Shown piece by piece: positions 45,801-52,532 of a stretch of 64,000 bases of DNA (its first letter is position 1; each line of letters opens with the position of its first letter). Below the pieces are notes generated by a model. It was given only the letters and a program-made list of their open reading frames with translations. It ran no database searches and was not told the origin of the DNA. A program made the translations under genes and the position numbers. Source of the DNA: Streptomyces sp. NBC_01451 (GTDB lineage Bacteria; Actinomycetota; Actinomycetes; Streptomycetales; Streptomycetaceae); assembly GCF_036227485.1 (NCBI RefSeq), contig NZ_CP109479.1, positions 2,790,001 to 2,854,000 on the forward strand. Direction: 5' to 3'.

Positions 45801-47193
45801 ACACGAACCGGCGTGCCCCCGCTTCCAGGAACTGCTTCAGCAGGCCCGGCGAGGGCACGTGCAGGAAGGTGCTGATCCCGGCCCGCTCCAGCGCCTCCGC
45901 CTGGGCGGGCCGGCCGCCCGCGATGACGGCGTGCGTGGGCCGCAGCTCCCGTACGGCTTCGAGCTGGGCGTTTCGCAGCTCCTCGGGTGCGAACCCGAGT
46001 ACGCCGACGCCCCAGGGCCGGTCGTCCCCGACGGCTTCCCGGGTCTCGGCCAGCATGGTCCGGGTCTGCTCGCCACTGGCGAGGGCCAGCGCGACGAACG
46101 GCAGCGCGCCGGCCCCGGCGACGGCCGCGGCGAACTGCGCCTGGTCGCTGACGCGGGTCATCGGCCCCTGGGCGACCGGGAGTTGGGTGCCCAGAGCCCG
46201 GCTCATCGGGGAACCGGCGCGCAACGCACGTACGGAACCGTCGCCTCGTACGACATCCCGTACGACATCGCGCACCGCGTCGGTGAGGGCGCGGACCGTG
46301 CGGGCGGTGTCGCCCCATCGGTCGGCGAAGCGGGCGGCGAGGAAACCGTCCTGGCCGACCGGGAGGAGCTGGGTGCGCAGGTCCTGGGCGCCGAGCATCG
46401 CCGCGACCGCCGCCGGATCACCGGCCGGGACGGCCGGGGCGTCGGGGCCGCGCCGGTGCAGTACGCGGTGACCGGCCACGACGACGGTCTCCGAGCCGTC
46501 CATCGAGCGCAGCGCGGCAGCCGTCGTCTCCGGCAGCGAGGACTCGGCGAGCAGGGCGAGCTGGCTGTCGAGCACGACGCCCGCCGCTCCCCCGGCGATC
46601 GCGGCGGCGGCCGTACGGGGGCCGATGCCGCCGCGGGCCCAGACGGGGAGGTCGATGCCGGGTTCGGCGAGGAGCCGTTGCAGCAGGACGAAGGTGCTGA
46701 GGTCACCGATCCGGCCGCCGCCGTCGCTGCCCCGGGCGATCAGCCCGTGCGCACCGGCGCGGACGGCCGCGAGGGCCTCCGCCAGGTCGGTGACCTCGAC
46801 GAGGACGCGATGACGGGCGGTGATCCCGGCGCCCGGCCGGAACGCGTCGGCGGCGTCGGGGGCGAGGATCACGGTGTCGGGGCCGCCGTCACCGGCCAGG
46901 TCGGCGGGGGTGAGCCGGCAGTGGGGGCCGATTCGTACGCCGTAGCGGAAGCCGGGGACGGCGGGGGCAGTGGGAGCGGAGGGAGCAGGGGGGACCGGGG
47001 GAGAGGAGGGAGAGGAGGAGGCTGCGAGGCGGCTTATTCGCGCCAGCGCGTCTCTGGCTCTCCGGTCGCCGAGGCCAAGATCGAGTATCCCCAGACCGCC
47101 TGCCCGGCTGACGGCGGCGGCGAGCCTGGCGTCGGGCTCACCGAACGGGGTGACTCCAATGATCATGTCAACGGCGCGCACGGCAGACGTCAT
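39820..47193 (-). CDS. PUFA/hglE-like megasynthase B: ER-like(x2)-KS-AT-ACP-ACP-KR
   Basis: 2457-residue iterative synthase. It opens with two nitronate-monooxygenase/PfaD-like flavin barrels: residues 1-310 (MIIGVTPFGEPDARLAAAV; no typical active-site motif seen) and about 330-680 with LPVAQGPMTRVSD and FEGSECGGHVGPRGSF, the likely enoyl reductase. KS about 705-1150: DAACASSLAAVD (Cys near 897), EAHGTGTVVGD, SVKSQIGHTKCAAG. AT about 1255-1560: FLFPGQGSQRTGM, GHSYGEL, CAFHSPLV. Two almost identical ACPs at about 1723-1822 and 1828-1928, each with DLEADLSVDSIKRAEI. KR about 2100-2440: VLLVGGARGITAKFA and FGSISAVLGNRGQVDYAAAN. ATG 47193 has GGAG close upstream. First gene of the operon. Confidence 0.92.
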   Translation of the reverse strand: MTSAVRAVDMIIGVTPFGEPDARLAAAVSRAGGLGILDLGLGDRRARDALARISRLAASSSPSSPPVPPAPSAPTAPAVPGFRYGVRIGPHCRLTPADLAGDGGPDTVILAPDAADAFRPGAGITARHRVLVEVTDLAEALAAVRAGAHGLIARGSDGGGRIGDLSTFVLLQRLLAEPGIDLPVWARGGIGPRTAAAAIAGGAAGVVLDSQLALLAESSLPETTAAALRSMDGSETVVVAGHRVLHRRGPDAPAVPAGDPAAVAAMLGAQDLRTQLLPVGQDGFLAARFADRWGDTARTVRALTDAVRDVVRDVVRGDGSVRALRAGSPMSRALGTQLPVAQGPMTRVSDQAQFAAAVAGAGALPFVALALASGEQTRTMLAETREAVGDDRPWGVGVLGFAPEELRNAQLEAVRELRPTHAVIAGGRPAQAEALERAGISTFLHVPSPGLLKQFLEAGARRFVFEGSECGGHVGPRGSFPLWEAQLAVIEDYLAGANGSDAERIEVFFAGGVHDERSAAMVAALAAPLTARGASVGVLMGTAYLFTEEAVACGAVQPLFQRQVVDATSTALLETAPGHATRCVPSPFSDNYRDFEAELRASGVPERQIWERLERLNVGRLRIASKGIERDAGGDLAAVDEQRQLAEGMFMAGEVAVLRSATTTVDALHHSVADGAADFLTHRAARLRERLGVPVAEEDTGTPAPAPLDVAVVGMACMFPDAPDLAAFWANVLGGHDAVSEVPADRWDPAVHYSAEAGDGGVTPSKWGGFLPRIPFDPLSYGIPPTSLGSIEPVQLLALEAARRALAHAGYGDRGREFDRSRTSVVFGAEAGSDLSNAGTLRAVLPSYYGKVPDGLAEQLPRLTEDSFPGMLSNVISGRIANRLDLGGANYTVDAACASSLAAVDVACKELVGGTSDVVLCGGADLHNGINDYVLFSSVHALSPTGRSRAFDSSADGIALGEGVACVVLKRLADAERDGDRIYGVIKGVGSSSDGRSLGLTAPRPEGQRAALQRAYRNAGVSPAEVGLVEAHGTGTVVGDRTELTILSEVFSEAGAKSGAVALGSVKSQIGHTKCAAGLAGLIKTVLALHTGVKPPTLHVSKPNSAWEADSSPFVFHGQARPWAAPASERIAGLSAFGFGGTNFHVVLEAYADSAPPAHGLDAWPAELFTFRAADPAGARRAIEDVLKAAEDERSCWRLRDLALAASRRSDARHEPVQVAVVATDTAGLVGRLRRALAGEHDPRAGVHLAARHPEETAGQVAFLFPGQGSQRTGMLADVFVALPELQYYLELGSDHADLLYPPTAFDDTARDRQHTALTDTRVAQPALGIAGLAAHALLTTAGVRPDMAAGHSYGELVALSAAGALDPEALLALSAERATAILSAAGEANGDDPGTMAAVSAGAEDVTAALRAADAPASVVVANRNSPKQTVISGPTEAVDEAVRLLRAAGLGAKRIPVACAFHSPLVAGAGERFATALAQQPVRAPEFTVWSNRTATPYGTDADAVRAELAAQIGAPVGFVAQIEAMYEAGARIFVEAGPGSVLTRLVGQILGDRPHRTVACEPRADSGLRGWLDALAQLAVAGLPVRTGWLFHGRDAVDATRTKAPKRPGWTVDGHLVRTAAGELLPGALAPARRVVETTTVTANHQDGAPAGGRDALISEFLRASREMVAAQRDVLLTYFGAAQGQWIPGPAAPEPLRTALDQVQQAAPAPTYPPTLYAVPAPVPVSAPVGFGEADVLGVVLEIISERTGYPVDMIEPDLDLEADLSVDSIKRAEIAGELAQRLGVGGGDLTVLGDAELEELAKARTAASVTAWLTARLTTAVSQPAPVPVSAPVGFGEADVLGVVLEIISERTGYPVDMIEPDLDLEADLSVDSIKRAEIAGELAQRLGVGGGGDLTVLGDAELEELAKARTAASVTAWLTARLTGPGEAEEQGAAPRPLRPEAPDASPEVTGEAPKRFQLRPVLLEQQDGTGAVDPAAVLAGKRFALLGDDDQGAVAQEVVARLAVHGAEAVALGPEHLLTGADGPVDGVLYLDPLASSRPPVLPDAFPVFKAALGLDPRLLFAVRVVPEGGPDEAGLRSAGLHGLFRTVAREYPETDARIIDVTGADTGAGAVADALLGELLASDRTPVVLRTAAGRHGLELVETPLGALGTTGAGPAGDGAAEAAALGLDRDSVVLLVGGARGITAKFAAALASASRCRIELLGRTPAPEGPEDPATAAAGTRTELRSALAARGGLTPADINRETELLLAQREITATLDELRALGSPARYHSVDFREQDAALQAVKEIHAEHGRLDGVVYAAGVIEDRLIAEKTTESFQRVYGTKTTGAETLLAALQQLPNSPAFAVLFGSISAVLGNRGQVDYAAANDALQSLGAVWAARTGQRALTVHWGPWAPTGGHTGMVTPELGREYARRGVRLIDPEEGTAALLRELAWGEESAGAVVYTSSGW
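41408..42025 (-). repeat. Near-identical 300-bp direct repeat encoding the tandem ACPs
   Basis: 41408-41710 (303 bases) and 41726-42025 (300 bases) differ, by my reading, at one base (CAGCTC versus CAACTC) and by one 3-base indel in a glycine run. Each unit covers the linker PVPVSAPVGFGEADV, the ACP, and the following helix to AWLTARLT. This implies recent duplication or ongoing gene conversion. Confidence 0.92.
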
Positions 47194-47666
47194 GATTCTC
47201 CGAAATATTCGGTGAAACTGCACGGTGGGGGTTTTGTGTGGCGCGAAGGAACTTCACTTCAGGGGGAAACCAACGGGAAGCTAGCGCCGACATTACTCGC
47301 GAGTCAACATGGCGTGGAACTTTCCGTATGCGGCCGATTCCATTCGGCCACCACCGTCCAGCCGCCCCAAGTGTCGAAAAACCGCCCAATTCCAAGCAGT
47401 TTCGACATCGCCGCAGACCCAGCCACGCGCCTTTGCTGTCAGCCAGTTGTCAGAAACCCGATTGAATTCACTTCCGCCTCACGCCTCGGAAACACGTTGG
47501 GCAGGCGAAGGAAACCTTGTAAATTCTTCATGTCCGCATCGCGGCGGCCGAATCCGGGCATGCCTGAGAGGCTCCTTCGGCACGGCCAAAGGACCCGGCC
47601 CGGCGACACTGACAGACCATCTAATTCCACGTCCCCTTCCTGAACAAGAGGCGGGACACGACAGAA
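47194..47666 (-). promoter_or_regulatory. Promoter/operator region of the megasynthase operon
   Basis: About 470 bases without a gene and markedly more AT-rich than the neighbourhood. It contains three inverted repeats: ACTCGCGAGT (47295-47304, perfect), GGCCGA-TTCCAT-TCGGCC (47332-47349) and TGTCGAAA...TTTCGACA (47372-47379 / 47400-47407, 20-base spacer). Any could be an operator. No canonical -35/-10 pair stands out by eye. Confidence 0.5.
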
Positions 47667-47707
47667 CGAGCCGACCTCCCCGGCGGGAACCCGGGGAGGT
47701 CGGCTCG
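47667..47707 (-). terminator. Terminator of the MFS gene
   Basis: Perfect 17-bp stem CGAGCCGACCTCCCCGG / CCGGGGAGGTCGGCTCG with a 7-base loop, 24 bases after the MFS stop. It isolates the megasynthase promoter from exporter transcription. Confidence 0.9.
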
Positions 47708-47730
47708 TCGTGGGGGCCGGTCGGTCGCCG

Positions 47731-49227
47731 TCAGGCCTTGGCCTCGGACACCCGGGACGCCTGGGACTCCTCGGGAGCGAGGGCGTCCGGGGTCTCGTCG
47801 GCCGTCGCATCGGGCGCCGCGGGGGCCTCCGCCGGGCGGACCGGGATGAGGAAGGCGACGACCGCCGCCGCGAGGCCGAGTCCGCAGCCGAGCGTCATGG
47901 CGGCCCGGAATCCGGCCTCGGAGGGCAGCGCGAAGCCGCCGAAGTCGGTGGTCATCTGAGCCAGGACGACGCCGATGACGGCGGCCGAGACCGAGCTGCC
48001 GATCGAGCGCATCAGGGTGTTGAAGCTGTTGGCCGAGGCGGTCTCGGACTGCGGGACCGCGCCCATGATGAGCGCCGGCATGGCGCCGTAGGCGAAGCCG
48101 ACACCCGTGTTGATGACGACGGTCACCGCGAGCAGCCCCCAGACGGAGCCAGAGCCGACGAGCGGCAGGGAGATCCCGTACCCGACGGCGATGACCAGGC
48201 TGCCGACGGAGAGCGTGATCCTGGGGCCGGACTTGGCGGAGAGCATGGCGCCGATCGGCGACATGACCATCATCATCAGGCCGGCCGGAGCCATCCACAG
48301 CCCCATGGCGAGCATGGACTCGCCGAGCCCGTAGCCGGTCTCCTCGGGCAGCTGCATCAGCTGGGGGATGACCAGGGACTGCGCGTACATCGCGAACCCG
48401 ACGAGGACCGAGGCCACGTTGGTCATCAGCACCTGCGGACGTGCGGTCACGCGCAGGTCCACCAGCGGTTCGGTGTTGCGCAGCTCCCAGCGGCCCCAGG
48501 CCAGCAGCACGACCACGGCACCGGCGAACAGCCCGAGGGTGGTGCCGCTCCCCCAGCCCCAGTCGGCACCCTTGGACACGGCGAGGAGGAGGCAGATCAG
48601 CGCGGTGCCGAGCCCGAGCGCGCCGAGCACGTCGAAGCGTCCGGCGGAGGTGTTCTCGCGCCCGGCGGGCACGAAGAGGGCGATCAGCGTGGCGACGGCG
48701 AGGGAAAGCGCGGCCACGACCCAGAACAGCACCCGCCAGCTGGCGTTCTCGGCGATCGCCGCGGAGAACGGCAGCCCGAGCGCGCCACCGACACCCATGG
48801 ACGCGCTCATGATCGCGATGGACGAACCGAGCTTCTCCGCCGGTACGACGTCACGCAGCAGGCTGATTCCCAGCGGTACGACACCCATGCCCATGCCCTG
48901 AAGTCCGCGCCCGGCGATCATCGGGAGCACGGAGGAGGACAGCGCGCAGAGGACGGAGCCCAGGACGAGCGGCACGAGGGAGACGAGCAGCATGCGCTTC
49001 TTGCCGTACATGTCACCGAGTCGGCCGGCGACCGGGGTCACGACCGCGGCGGCCAGCAGGGTGGCGGTGATCACCCAGGAGGCGTTCGAGGCGGAGGTGT
49101 CGAGCAGGGTCGGCAGCTCCCCGATCAGCGGGACCACGAGGGTCTGCGTGATCGCGGCCACGATGCCGGCGAAGGCGAGGATGCCGACGACTTTGCCGGG
49201 GCCGGCGTCGGGCTTGGAACTGTCCAC
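47731..49227 (-). CDS. DHA2-type MFS drug/metabolite exporter
   Basis: 498-residue transporter with about 14 helices, the DHA2 (EmrB/QacA) layout. Motif A between helices 2 and 3 is GRLGDMYGKKRML; motif C-like glycine/proline sequence is in MGVGGALGLPFSAAIAENASWRVLF. The last 45 residues are an acidic/Ala-rich cytoplasmic tail. GTG at 49227 has GGGAG upstream. It is divergent from the marR gene with twin palindromes between, and lies directly upstream of the megasynthase operon, so it is the likely exporter or self-protection pump for its product. Confidence 0.92.
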   Translation of the reverse strand: MDSSKPDAGPGKVVGILAFAGIVAAITQTLVVPLIGELPTLLDTSASNASWVITATLLAAAVVTPVAGRLGDMYGKKRMLLVSLVPLVLGSVLCALSSSVLPMIAGRGLQGMGMGVVPLGISLLRDVVPAEKLGSSIAIMSASMGVGGALGLPFSAAIAENASWRVLFWVVAALSLAVATLIALFVPAGRENTSAGRFDVLGALGLGTALICLLLAVSKGADWGWGSGTTLGLFAGAVVVLLAWGRWELRNTEPLVDLRVTARPQVLMTNVASVLVGFAMYAQSLVIPQLMQLPEETGYGLGESMLAMGLWMAPAGLMMMVMSPIGAMLSAKSGPRITLSVGSLVIAVGYGISLPLVGSGSVWGLLAVTVVINTGVGFAYGAMPALIMGAVPQSETASANSFNTLMRSIGSSVSAAVIGVVLAQMTTDFGGFALPSEAGFRAAMTLGCGLGLAAAVVAFLIPVRPAEAPAAPDATADETPDALAPEESQASRVSEAKA

Positions 49228-49247
49228 TTGGTCGCTCCCTCAGAGAT

Positions 49248-49278
49248 GTGCATCATGCACGAGAAGTGCATCATACAT
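49248..49278. promoter_or_regulatory. Twin MarR operator-like palindromes
   Basis: GTGCATCATGCAC (49248-49260, perfect 13-base palindrome) and GTGCATCATACAT (49266-49278) lie 18 bases apart centre to centre, between the MFS start and the marR start. Same-face spacing and symmetry suit two MarR-family dimers. Confidence 0.65.
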
Positions 49279-49355
49279 ATCCCTGATGGACGCACTAACT
49301 TGGGAGAGGGTCCGCCGAGGGGAAGACCCGTTCAGGAGCCGAAGGAAGCAGCCGC

Positions 49356-49931
49356 ATGGACAAGCCCGAGGACGACCGCGTCGACAGCGACGTCGACGAC
49401 GCCGTCGACAGCGTCGCGGACGAGACCACGAACAACGCCATGAACAATGTCGCGGAGGGCGTCACGGACGGCGTCATGGACAAACCCGTCGACCTGGTCG
49501 AGTTCGAGATCATGCTCCTCGGCCGCCACATGCACCTGCTCTCACCGAAAGCGCGCGGCGCACTGGGGCGGCTCGACCGCAGCGCGTACATCCTTCTCAG
49601 CCGTATCCAGGCGGAGGGGCCGATGTCCATCGGCCAGCTCAGCGCCGCTTTCGGTCTCGACGCGTCCACCCTCAACCGGCAGACCGCCGCGATGCTCCGG
49701 GCCGGAGTCGTCGAACGCATCCCCGACCCCGACGGGGGCATAGCGCGCAAGTTCGCGATGACGGGGGAGGGCGAGCGCCGCCTGGCCGCCCACCGCGCGG
49801 AGAACCTGGACGGCCTGGCCAAGGTGATGACCGACTGGACGGCCGAGGAGATCGCGGACTTCGCCGCCCGGCTGAGCCGCCTCAACCGTGACGTGGAGCG
49901 ACTGGACGGACGGCCGTGGCCCCGCGAATGA
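49356..49931 (+). CDS. MarR-family regulator with acidic N-terminal extension
   Basis: 191-residue winged-helix regulator. The HTH is at about 92-125 (MSIGQLSAAFGLDASTLNRQTAAMLRAGVVERI) with wing PDPDGGIARKFAMT. The first 40 residues are Asp/Val/Asn-rich low complexity, and the word MDKP recurs at residue 41, where the classical MarR fold begins, so a start at 49476 is possible. ATG 49356 has AAGGAA nine bases upstream, which favours the long form. It is divergent from the MFS exporter and probably represses it, and perhaps the megasynthase operon, in response to a small molecule. Confidence 0.9.
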   Translation: MDKPEDDRVDSDVDDAVDSVADETTNNAMNNVAEGVTDGVMDKPVDLVEFEIMLLGRHMHLLSPKARGALGRLDRSAYILLSRIQAEGPMSIGQLSAAFGLDASTLNRQTAAMLRAGVVERIPDPDGGIARKFAMTGEGERRLAAHRAENLDGLAKVMTDWTAEEIADFAARLSRLNRDVERLDGRPWPRE

Positions 49932-50087
49932 GCGGCCGGCCGGCGGGGCGCCACCGCCGTCACGTCCAACCAGTGAACGCACGTTAACGATTGAAGTCTG
50001 TACCACCCCGGCATGAATTGCCCCTGGCACGGGCAGAGTTGAGGTGCGCCGACCGTCCCGCGCCGCACCCCGGGAGGCAGCCCCGCC

Positions 50088-51392
50088 ATGCGTTCCGAGC
50101 CGGATGCCCCCGAACACCTCAGTCGCGTCGGCGCCCGCCGGGTCGTCGTCACCGGCCTCGGCGCCGTCACCCCGCTCGGCGTGGGCGTCCCCGACCTCTG
50201 GCGAGGACTTCTCGAAGGCCGTTGCGGAATAAGGGAGTTGACCGGCGAGGAGTTCGCCGGTCTGCCCGTCCGGGTGGCGGGCACGGTCCCCGTGGACACG
50301 GCAGGACTGCTCCCCCGCCCCCAGGCCCGCCGGATGAACCGGTCCGCGCAGTTCGGCGTACTGGCGGCACGGGAGGCCTGGCGGGACGCGGGCTTCGACG
50401 GTTCGGGCACGGAGGCGAGCGGCCTGTCCCCCGAGCGGGTGGGGGTGTCGGTGGGCGCGATCCTCGGCGACGCCTCGGTCCTGGTCGGCGGCGACCGCAG
50501 ACTGCGCGAGCAGGGCCCCCGGGCGGTCTCGCCGCTCACCACCCCCATGACGGTGCCGTCGCAGACCGCCTCCCAGATCTCGCTGGCCCTGCGCATCACG
50601 GGCGAGGCCCGCACGGTGACCAGCGCCTGCGCGTCGGGCACCGAGGCGATCGGCCAAGCCATCGACCGCATCCGGTACGGCCATGTCGACGTCGCCCTCG
50701 CGGGAGGCGCCGAGGCTGTCGTCACCCCGGCGATCATGGCGTCCTTCGCCGCGATGCGCGCCCTGTCGACGCGCGCCGCCGGGGAGCTGCCGTCCCGCCC
50801 GTTCGCCCGGGACCGGGACGGTTTCGTCAACGGCGAGGGCGCGGGTTTCCTGCTCCTGGAGTCCGAGGAGCACGCCCGGGCGAGGGGCGCCCGCGTCTAC
50901 TGCGAGGCGGCCGGCTGGGGCCTGTCGGCCGACGCCCACCACATGGCGGCGCCCGACCCGTCCGGCACCGGAGTGGCCCTGGCCATCCGCCGCGCCCTGC
51001 GCGACGCCGGCGGCCACCCCGCCGACGTGGTCCACGTCAACGCCCACGCCACGGCCACGATCGACGGCGACCTGGCGGAGGCCGGCGCGCTGCGGGCGGT
51101 ACTGGGCACCACCCCGGCCCCCGTCACCGCCCTGAAGGGACACCTCGGACACCTCCAGGGCGCGGCGGGCGGGGTGGAGGCGGTGGCGACGGTCCTGACC
51201 CTGCACCACGGCACGATCCCGCCGACGATCGGCTGCGCGAACGGCGACCAGGACGAGGCGATCGACCTGGACGTGGTGCGGGGCACCCCGCGCCCGCTCC
51301 CGGACCACGGCGACCTGGCCCTCAGCAACTCGTTCGGGTTCGGCGGCCACAACGCGGTACTGGCGTTGCGGCGCGAGCGCTTCGCCGGATAG
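50088..51392 (+). CDS. Stand-alone FabF-like beta-ketoacyl-ACP synthase
   Basis: 434-residue type II ketosynthase. The triad is complete: Cys in TVTSACASGTEAIG (near 181), His in HVNAHATATIDGD (near 319) and His in ALKGHLGHLQGAAG (near 351), followed by NSFGFGGHNAVL. It belongs to the elongating KAS II type, not the CLF type. ATG 50088 has GGGAGG upstream. It is oriented away from the megasynthase operon. It may act in ordinary fatty-acid synthesis or supply or extend a starter for the megasynthase; no other type II fatty-acid genes are adjacent. Confidence 0.92.
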   Translation: MRSEPDAPEHLSRVGARRVVVTGLGAVTPLGVGVPDLWRGLLEGRCGIRELTGEEFAGLPVRVAGTVPVDTAGLLPRPQARRMNRSAQFGVLAAREAWRDAGFDGSGTEASGLSPERVGVSVGAILGDASVLVGGDRRLREQGPRAVSPLTTPMTVPSQTASQISLALRITGEARTVTSACASGTEAIGQAIDRIRYGHVDVALAGGAEAVVTPAIMASFAAMRALSTRAAGELPSRPFARDRDGFVNGEGAGFLLLESEEHARARGARVYCEAAGWGLSADAHHMAAPDPSGTGVALAIRRALRDAGGHPADVVHVNAHATATIDGDLAEAGALRAVLGTTPAPVTALKGHLGHLQGAAGGVEAVATVLTLHHGTIPPTIGCANGDQDEAIDLDVVRGTPRPLPDHGDLALSNSFGFGGHNAVLALRRERFAG

Positions 51393-51404
51393 GCGGTTCG
51401 TTGG

Positions 51405-51457
51405 CTGCGGGCCAGTGGGGGCCTGTCGCGCAGTACCCCGCGCCCCTGTCGGGGCGC
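51405..51457. repeat. Dispersed intergenic repeat, copy C, with bidirectional hairpin
   Basis: GGGGGCCTGTCGCGCAGTAC (51417-51436) followed by CCCGCGCCCC matches the inverted core of copies A and B, and GCGCCCC-TGTC-GGGGCGC (51440-51457) forms a 7-bp hairpin. It lies between the convergent ketosynthase and ku genes and can terminate both. Confidence 0.7.
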
Positions 51458-51459
51458 TG

Positions 51460-52476
51460 TCACGCCGAACGTTTGCGGGAGGCCGTCTTCTTGGCGGCGG
51501 CCTTCTTGGCCGGGCTCTTCCTGGCGGTGCCGGTCAGCTTGTCGCCGGTGGTGGTCTTCTTCGCTGTGGTCTTCTTGGCCGTGGTCTTCTTCGCTGTGGA
51601 GGTCGACTTCTTCCCGGGCTCGGCCTTGGGGGTGGCCTTGGCAGGGGGACGACGTCCCCGCAGGGGTTGGACCTCGCCCTCCGCCGCCTTCTCCTGCTCG
51701 CCCCGCGACTCCTTGGCCTCCCGGACGCTCTTCTCCAGCGCGGCCATCAGATCGAGCACCTTGCCACCACCGCTCGGTGCCGGGGCGTGCGGAGCCTCCT
51801 CCCCGGCGGCCTTCGCGGCGATGAGCTCCTCGACGGCTTCGCGGTAGTCGTCGTGGAGGTGGGCGAGATCGACCTCGCCGAGGGTGGCCATGAGGGCGTC
51901 GGCGAGATCGAGTTCCCGGTCCCGCACGGTGACGCCGGTTTCCGGCGCGACACCGTCCGTGGCCCGGATCTCGTCGGGCCAGAGCAGCCCGTGCATGGCG
52001 ATGACGTCGTCTACGACCCGCAGCATGCCGAGCCGCTCCCGCCCCCGGAGCGCGAACTTGGCGATGGCGACCTTCCGGCTGCGCTTCAGGGCCTCGCGCA
52101 GCAGGATGTAGGGCTTGGCGGCCGGGACCCCGTTCGCGGAAAGGTAGTAGGCGGTGTCCATCTGAAGCGGATCGATACGGTCACCGGGCACGAAGGCGAC
52201 GATCTCGATGGTCCTGGCGGTGGGCAGGGGCAGCGACGCCAGATCGTCGTCGGTGATCGGGATCATCGTCCCGTCGGCGCCCTCGTACGCCTTGCCGATC
52301 TCGTCCCCCCGGACCTCGCGGTCCTCCATCTCGCACACCTTGCGGTACCGGATGCGCCCGCCGTCCTCGACATGGATCTGCCGGAAGGAGATCGAGTGGC
52401 TCTCGGTGGCGTTGACGAGCTTGATCGGGATGCTGACCAGCCCGAAGGAGATGGCGCCGTTCCATATGGATCGCAC
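51460..52476 (-). CDS. ku: Non-homologous end-joining protein Ku
   Basis: 338-residue bacterial Ku, a homodimer that encircles DNA ends and recruits LigD. The Ku core (1-255) starts IWNGAISFGLVSIPIKLVNATE and includes YYLSANGVPAAKPYILLREAL and FALRGRERLGMLRV. The C-terminus from about 265 is a Lys/Thr/Ala-rich extension with repeats of TAKKTTAKKTT, typical of actinobacterial Ku that contacts DNA without threading. GTG at 52476 has GGAAGG upstream. It is divergent from the LigD polymerase gene by 56 bases. Confidence 0.96.
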   Translation of the reverse strand: MRSIWNGAISFGLVSIPIKLVNATESHSISFRQIHVEDGGRIRYRKVCEMEDREVRGDEIGKAYEGADGTMIPITDDDLASLPLPTARTIEIVAFVPGDRIDPLQMDTAYYLSANGVPAAKPYILLREALKRSRKVAIAKFALRGRERLGMLRVVDDVIAMHGLLWPDEIRATDGVAPETGVTVRDRELDLADALMATLGEVDLAHLHDDYREAVEELIAAKAAGEEAPHAPAPSGGGKVLDLMAALEKSVREAKESRGEQEKAAEGEVQPLRGRRPPAKATPKAEPGKKSTSTAKKTTAKKTTAKKTTTGDKLTGTARKSPAKKAAAKKTASRKRSA

Positions 52477-52532
52477 GAGGGGAACCTTCCTCCGAGGGTG
52501 GCTTTGCCCCGCTTTCGTGGGATTCTCATCGT

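Noticed and set aside
39973..47643. A 2556-codon open frame on the plus strand opposite megasynthase B
   Set aside because: High GC makes antisense frames long. The minus-strand protein has full KS, AT, ACP and KR motifs, while this translation is low-complexity Gly/Arg/Glu/His-rich with no family motif.
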